Of a stretch of DNA of 64,000 bases, positions 60,723 through 64,000 are shown piece by piece. The notes under the pieces are model-generated. The model was not told where the DNA came from, made no database searches, and saw nothing but the letters and a program-made list of their open reading frames with translations. This DNA comes from Microbacterium sp. 18062. GTDB taxonomy: Bacteria; Actinomycetota; Actinomycetes; Actinomycetales; Microbacteriaceae. Location of the stretch: the NCBI RefSeq assembly GCF_902706225.1, contig NZ_CACSKB010000002.1, forward strand, positions 1 through 64,000. The letters are read 5' to 3'. The translations under genes and the position numbers were made by a program. Each line of letters opens with the position of its first letter. Position 1 is the stretch's first letter.

Positions 60723-61611
60723 CAAGCAGACGCCGCCCGATGTCGATCGTGTCGCCGCGTCACGCAAGGCCGTCGCCGCCCGGCGTGCCCGCGCAGCCCT
60801 CAAGCGCGATCTCGCCACCCGGGTGGTCTCTCCACAGGAGATGCTGCGCCGCGCGGATGCCGAGGCCCTCTCGCCGGCCGGAACGATGCGCATCACGGAC
60901 TTCCTCACCTCGCTGCCGGCGATCGGCGAGAGCAAGCGCGAGCGGATCCTGGCCGAGCTCGGAATCTCGCCCGTCAAGCGCCTGGGCGGACTCGGCGCGC
61001 GTCAGCGCCACGCGCTCGACGTCTGGCTCGACGGGCGGTTCCCCGAGGCCGGACCCCGCGACGCGCGGAGCCGTCTGATCGTGCTTGCGGGGCCGACCGC
61101 GGTGGGCAAGGGCACGGTGGCCGCGCACATCCAGGAGCACCATCCGGAGATCCTGCTGTCGGTGTCGGCGACGACGCGCCCGCCGCGCCCCGGAGAGGTC
61201 GAGGGGCAGCACTACTACTTCGTCGACGACGCCGGGTTCGACGAGCTCGTCGCCCGAGGAGAGCTGCTCGAGCACGCCACGGTGCACAACCGGTACCGAT
61301 ACGGCACCCCGCGTGAGCCGATCGAGCGGGCGCTGGCCGAGGGGCGCAGCGTGCTGCTCGAGATCGACCTGCAGGGGGCCCGTCAGGTGCGCGAGGCCGC
61401 GCCCGACGCGATGCTCGTGTTCCTCCTGCCGCCCAGCTGGGACGAGCTGGTGCACCGGCTCGTCGGCCGCGGCACCGAGGACGAGGAGGAGCGCGCCCGG
61501 CGCCTGCGCACCGCGCGCGTCGAGCTGGCCTCGCAGAACGAGTTCGACTACCGCGTCGTGAACGCGGACGTCGCCGATGCGGCGGCTCAGGTGGTGGCTC
61601 TGGCCGGTTGA
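60715..61611 (+). CDS. gmk: Guanylate kinase fused to an N-terminal actinobacterial integration host factor (mIHF) domain
   Basis: A 298-residue protein. Residues about 10-105 match actinobacterial integration host factor: [38 protein letters not shown] and [19 protein letters not shown], the helix-two-turn-helix DNA-binding region. Residues about 118-298 are guanylate kinase: P-loop GPTAVGKGT (K132), [41 protein letters not shown]. In mycobacteria mihF and gmk are separate adjacent genes; here one frame runs through both with no internal stop. The GTG overlaps pyrF by eight bases. Dual DNA-binding and GMP kinase activity is inferred. Confidence 0.93.
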   Translation: MGDKQTPPDVDRVAASRKAVAARRARAALKRDLATRVVSPQEMLRRADAEALSPAGTMRITDFLTSLPAIGESKRERILAELGISPVKRLGGLGARQRHALDVWLDGRFPEAGPRDARSRLIVLAGPTAVGKGTVAAHIQEHHPEILLSVSATTRPPRPGEVEGQHYYFVDDAGFDELVARGELLEHATVHNRYRYGTPREPIERALAEGRSVLLEIDLQGARQVREAAPDAMLVFLLPPSWDELVHRLVGRGTEDEEERARRLRTARVELASQNEFDYRVVNADVADAAAQVVALAG

Positions 61612-61627
61612 CGGGCCGGTTGACGGG
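61604..61627. repeat. Two tandem copies of a 12-base unit at the gmk stop codon
   Basis: CCGGTTGACGGG occurs twice back to back; each unit carries TGA in the gmk frame, so the stop codon is duplicated. Probably replication slippage. Confidence 0.8.
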
Positions 61628-61687
61628 CCGCGGTGCGCGGACGGATCCGGCGGGTCGCTCGCGCGCGCTCTCCGGCTCGTCTCAGGA

Positions 61688-61760
61688 CCGCGAGACTGCA
61701 CGTGGGCGCCGAGACCGTGGGGTTACCCCGCTGTCTCGGCGCTCCGCTGCAGTCTCGCGG
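61688..61760. repeat. Large segmented palindrome, candidate REP-like element or terminator
   Basis: Three nested perfect stems: a 13-base outer stem (61688-61700 with 61748-61760, core GAGACTGCA), a 10-base stem GCGCCGAGAC/GTCTCGGCGC, and GGGG/CCCC around TTA, with symmetric five-base internal loops. It lies between gmk and the rpoZ promoter. Too long and regular for a simple terminator; it resembles repeated extragenic palindromes. Confidence 0.7.
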
Positions 61761-61808
61761 GTCCGAGGCCCTCGGCGGTTCTCCATCCGGCACCCCACGA
61801 CGACCGGG

Positions 61809-61814
61809 TAGACT
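61809..61814 (+). promoter_or_regulatory. Candidate -10 element for rpoZ (TAGACT)
   Basis: TAGACT 61 bases before the rpoZ ATG, just after the large palindrome. Confidence 0.5.
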
Positions 61815-61875
61815 CGAGGGGCGTCTCGGCACTGCCGGGCACACAGACTTTCGCCGAAGAACCGGAGGTTCACCC

Positions 61876-62130
61876 ATGGCCACTCGTAACCAGGGCATCA
61901 TCGACCCGCCCATCGACAGCCTTCTGGAGAAGGTCGACTCCAAATACCAGCTCGTGATCTACGCATCGAAGCGTGCGCGCCAGATCAACGACTACTACTC
62001 GGACCTGCACGAGGGGAACCTCTTCGACAACGTCGGTCCTCTGGTCGACTCGACGATCGAGGACAAGCCCCTCACGATCGCCCTCCACGAGATCAACGAG
62101 GACAAGCTGCGCCTGCGGCACGCCGAGTAA
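61876..62130 (+). CDS. rpoZ: DNA-directed RNA polymerase omega subunit
   Basis: An 84-residue subunit that aids assembly of the beta' chain. It shows [32 protein letters not shown], the conserved core, and ends [21 protein letters not shown] is preceded by CCGGAGG. The frame extends upstream without coding character. It stands in the gmk-rpoZ-metK-priA order usual for actinobacteria. Confidence 0.95.
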   Translation: MATRNQGIIDPPIDSLLEKVDSKYQLVIYASKRARQINDYYSDLHEGNLFDNVGPLVDSTIEDKPLTIALHEINEDKLRLRHAE

Positions 62131-62147
62131 TTTCTTTCTGTTGCGCA

Positions 62148-62171
62148 GCCCCGTGACCTGGTGTCCGGGGC
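62148..62171 (+). terminator. Short hairpin between rpoZ and metK
   Basis: GCCCCG/CGGGGC stem of six pairs with a 12-base loop, 18 bases after the rpoZ stop. Weak evidence for a terminator; no SAM riboswitch is visible in this 86-base gap. Confidence 0.35.
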
Positions 62172-62216
62172 CGCGTGCATGATGGGCGGCATCGTCCGCC
62201 GTACCTGGGAGCACCG

Positions 62217-63410
62217 ATGAGCGAGCTGCGGCTGTTCACGTCCGAATCCGTCACCGAGGGGCACCCCGACAAGATCTGCGACCAGATCTCGGACAGCATC
62301 CTCGACGCGATCATCTCCGACGACCCGACCGGGCGCGTCGCGGTCGAGACGCTGGTCACGACCGGGCTCGTGCACGTCGCCGGCGAGGTCTCGACCAGCG
62401 CCTACGTCGAGATCCCCGCGATCGTGCGGAGCGTCGTCAACCGCATCGGCTACACGTCGAGCGAGACCGGCTTCGACGGCGACTCGTGCGGCGTCAGCGT
62501 GTCGATCGGTGCACAGTCCTCCGACATCGCCGCGGGCGTCAACCAGGCCTTCGAGCAGCGCGAGGGGCGATCGATCGACCCCCGCGACGAGCAGGGCGCC
62601 GGGGACCAGGGGATCATGTTCGGGTTCGCCACCACCGAGACGCCCCAGCTGATGCCGATGGCGGCCTGGACCGCGCACCGGGTGGCGGAGCGCCTCGCCG
62701 ACGCCCGCCGCTCGGGCGAGCTGCCCTTCCTCCGGCCCGACGGCAAGACCCAGATCACCCTCGGGTACGACGGGCACGTGCCGAAGTCGGTCGAGTCGGT
62801 CGTCCTGTCCACCCAGCACCACCCCGACATCAGCCAGGACGAGCTGCGCGAGCGCGTCCGCGCCGTCGTGATCGACCCGGTGCTCGCCACGACCGGTCTC
62901 GACCTGCCCGACGTGCAGTACTACATCAACCCGGCGGGTCCCTTCGTCATCGGCGGCCCCAAGGGCGACGCCGGTCTGACGGGCCGCAAGATCATCATCG
63001 ACACCTACGGCGGCGCCTCGCGTCACGGCGGGGGAGCGTTCAGCGGCAAAGACCCGTCGAAAGTCGACCGCTCGGCCGCGTACGCCATGCGCTGGGTCGC
63101 GAAGAACGCGGTCGCCGCGGGTCTCGCCGACCGGCTGGAGGTGCAGATCGCCTACGCGATCGGCAAGGCGAAGCCCGTGGGTCTGTACGTCGAGAGCTTC
63201 GGCACCGGACACGTGAGCGACGAGCGGATCACCCGCGCGATCCTCGACGTGTTCGACCTGCGTCCGAAGGCGATCATCGACCAGCTCGACCTGCTCCGGC
63301 CCATCTACGCCGCGACGGCGGCGTACGGGCACTTCGGCCGAGAGCTGCCCGACTTCACCTGGGAGCGCCTCGACCGCGTCGAGGAGCTGCGGGTCGCCGC
63401 CGGGCTCTGA
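62217..63410 (+). CDS. metK: S-adenosylmethionine synthetase
   Basis: A 397-residue enzyme joining ATP and methionine into S-adenosylmethionine. Motifs: [41 protein letters not shown], the phosphate-binding [19 protein letters not shown], and [13 protein letters not shown] near the end. ATG is preceded by GGGAG; an upstream in-frame ATG at 62175 gives an unrelated 14-residue extension and is less likely. Confidence 0.96.
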   Translation: MSELRLFTSESVTEGHPDKICDQISDSILDAIISDDPTGRVAVETLVTTGLVHVAGEVSTSAYVEIPAIVRSVVNRIGYTSSETGFDGDSCGVSVSIGAQSSDIAAGVNQAFEQREGRSIDPRDEQGAGDQGIMFGFATTETPQLMPMAAWTAHRVAERLADARRSGELPFLRPDGKTQITLGYDGHVPKSVESVVLSTQHHPDISQDELRERVRAVVIDPVLATTGLDLPDVQYYINPAGPFVIGGPKGDAGLTGRKIIIDTYGGASRHGGGAFSGKDPSKVDRSAAYAMRWVAKNAVAAGLADRLEVQIAYAIGKAKPVGLYVESFGTGHVSDERITRAILDVFDLRPKAIIDQLDLLRPIYAATAAYGHFGRELPDFTWERLDRVEELRVAAGL

Positions 63411-63411
63411 C

Positions 63412-64000
63412 GTGTCCGACGCGGCGGAGCCGGCGGCTCCCTCCCGTCCGATCGCCCGCGTGCTGCTGGACAGCCCGCTGCCGCAGCTCGACCGGCTGTT
63501 CGACTACGCGGTCCCGCCGCATCTTGACACGGACGCCCGCCCCGGCGTCCGCGTCAAGGCGCCGCTGCGCAGTGCCGGCCGTCTGATCGAGGGCTACATC
63601 GTCGAGCGCGGCGTCGCCGAGCCGATCGACCGACCGCTGTCGGAGCTCGACTCCGTCGTCTCGCCCGTCGCGGTGCTGCCCGGCGAGCTGTACGCCCTCG
63701 CGCGGCGGGTGGCCGATCGCGCGGCGGGATCCGCATCCGACGTGCTGCGTCTCGCCGTGCCGAAACGCATGGTTCGGGCCGAGAAGGCATGGCTGCAGGC
63801 CGATCCGCCGTCGCCGCCCGCGGTCGCCGCGGATGCCGTCCGGGTGGCCGAGAACGTGCTGGGCGCGTTCCCAGGTCTGCGCGCCGGTATCGCCACCGGC
63901 GAGCGTCTCGCCGTCGACGCGCCGCCCAGACCCGTCGTGATCTCGACCGAGCACACCGTGGGTGCGTGGGCGGTGCTCGTGGCGGCGGCGGCGACCGTGA
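63412..64000 (+). CDS. priA: Primosomal protein N' PriA, N-terminal part (runs off the window)
   Basis: 196 complete codons are present, and the frame is open to the window end. The N-terminal DNA-binding domain shows IARVLLDSPLPQLDRLFDYAVPP, RPGVRVKAPL and RLIEGYIVER, which are PriA hallmarks. In actinobacteria PriA often lacks helicase activity, but the helicase part lies outside the window. GTG follows the metK stop after one base, so the two are probably cotranscribed. Confidence 0.9.
   Translation, partial: MSDAAEPAAPSRPIARVLLDSPLPQLDRLFDYAVPPHLDTDARPGVRVKAPLRSAGRLIEGYIVERGVAEPIDRPLSELDSVVSPVAVLPGELYALARRVADRAAGSASDVLRLAVPKRMVRAEKAWLQADPPSPPAVAADAVRVAENVLGAFPGLRAGIATGERLAVDAPPRPVVISTEHTVGAWAVLVAAAATV

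Noticed and set aside
62131..62216. SAM riboswitch before metK
   Set aside because: The gap is only 86 bases and shows just one short hairpin; no conserved SAM riboswitch core can be recognized.

Overview
This window is high-GC chromosomal DNA from an actinobacterium, most likely a Microbacterium or close relative (Microbacteriaceae). The basis is the actinobacterial order thrS-HIT, pdxST-yebC-ruvCAB-yajC-secDF-rel, rpsD-alaS-ruvX-mltG-aroE-aroC-aroK-aroB, efp-nusB, pyrR-pyrB-pyrC-carA-carB-pyrF and gmk-rpoZ-metK-priA, together with a complete mevalonate operon and a guanylate kinase fused to an actinobacterial integration host factor domain. Nearly all of it is protein coding, often in overlapping (ATGA/GTGA) operons. 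I see no tRNA, rRNA, CRISPR, transposase or phage genes, and no gap longer than 300 bases.

Layout: 1-1.2 kb, a leftward permease. 1.3-3.9 kb, thrS-HIT. 4.0-7.8 kb, a vitamin B6 block: leftward pdxR-pdxY diverging from pdxS-pdxT. 7.8-16.5 kb, yebC, ruvCAB, yajC-secD-secF, rel. 16.5-18.8 kb, three leftward genes: an AbiEi-like protein, a DUF349 protein, and a short membrane protein that looks like a cyclophilin anchor without its enzyme domain. 18.9-29.7 kb, rarA, rpsD, alaS, ruvX, mltG and shikimate pathway genes. 29.7-34.4 kb, a quinate/shikimate catabolic module (transporter, dehydrogenase, 3-dehydroshikimate dehydratase) lying between aroB and aroQ, with paired palindromic operators. 34.4-37.1 kb, efp, nusB and a metallo-beta-lactamase/Rieske protein.

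37.1-45.5 kb is the most unusual part: an operon behind a DtxR/IdeR-type iron box that encodes a divergent 1840-residue glutamate synthase-like protein, a CysJ-like diflavin reductase, and a HemS/HmuS-like protein with a His/Cys-rich N-terminus. No gltD and no sulfite reductase hemoprotein gene is present. I infer an iron-starvation redox system linked to heme or iron.

45.5-52.0 kb, the mevalonate operon mvaK1-mvaD-mvaK2-fni-mvaA-mvaS on the minus strand, making isopentenyl diphosphate from acetoacetyl-CoA. 52.0-60.7 kb, the pyrimidine operon with a PyrR-binding RNA hairpin in its leader. 60.7-64 kb, gmk, a large palindromic element, rpoZ, metK and the start of priA.

Promoters commonly show a TANNNT -10 hexamer. 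In several cases it lies only 6-7 bases before the start codon, which predicts leaderless mRNAs. Basis: gene families are called from motifs readable in the translations; regulatory calls are pattern matches made by eye.
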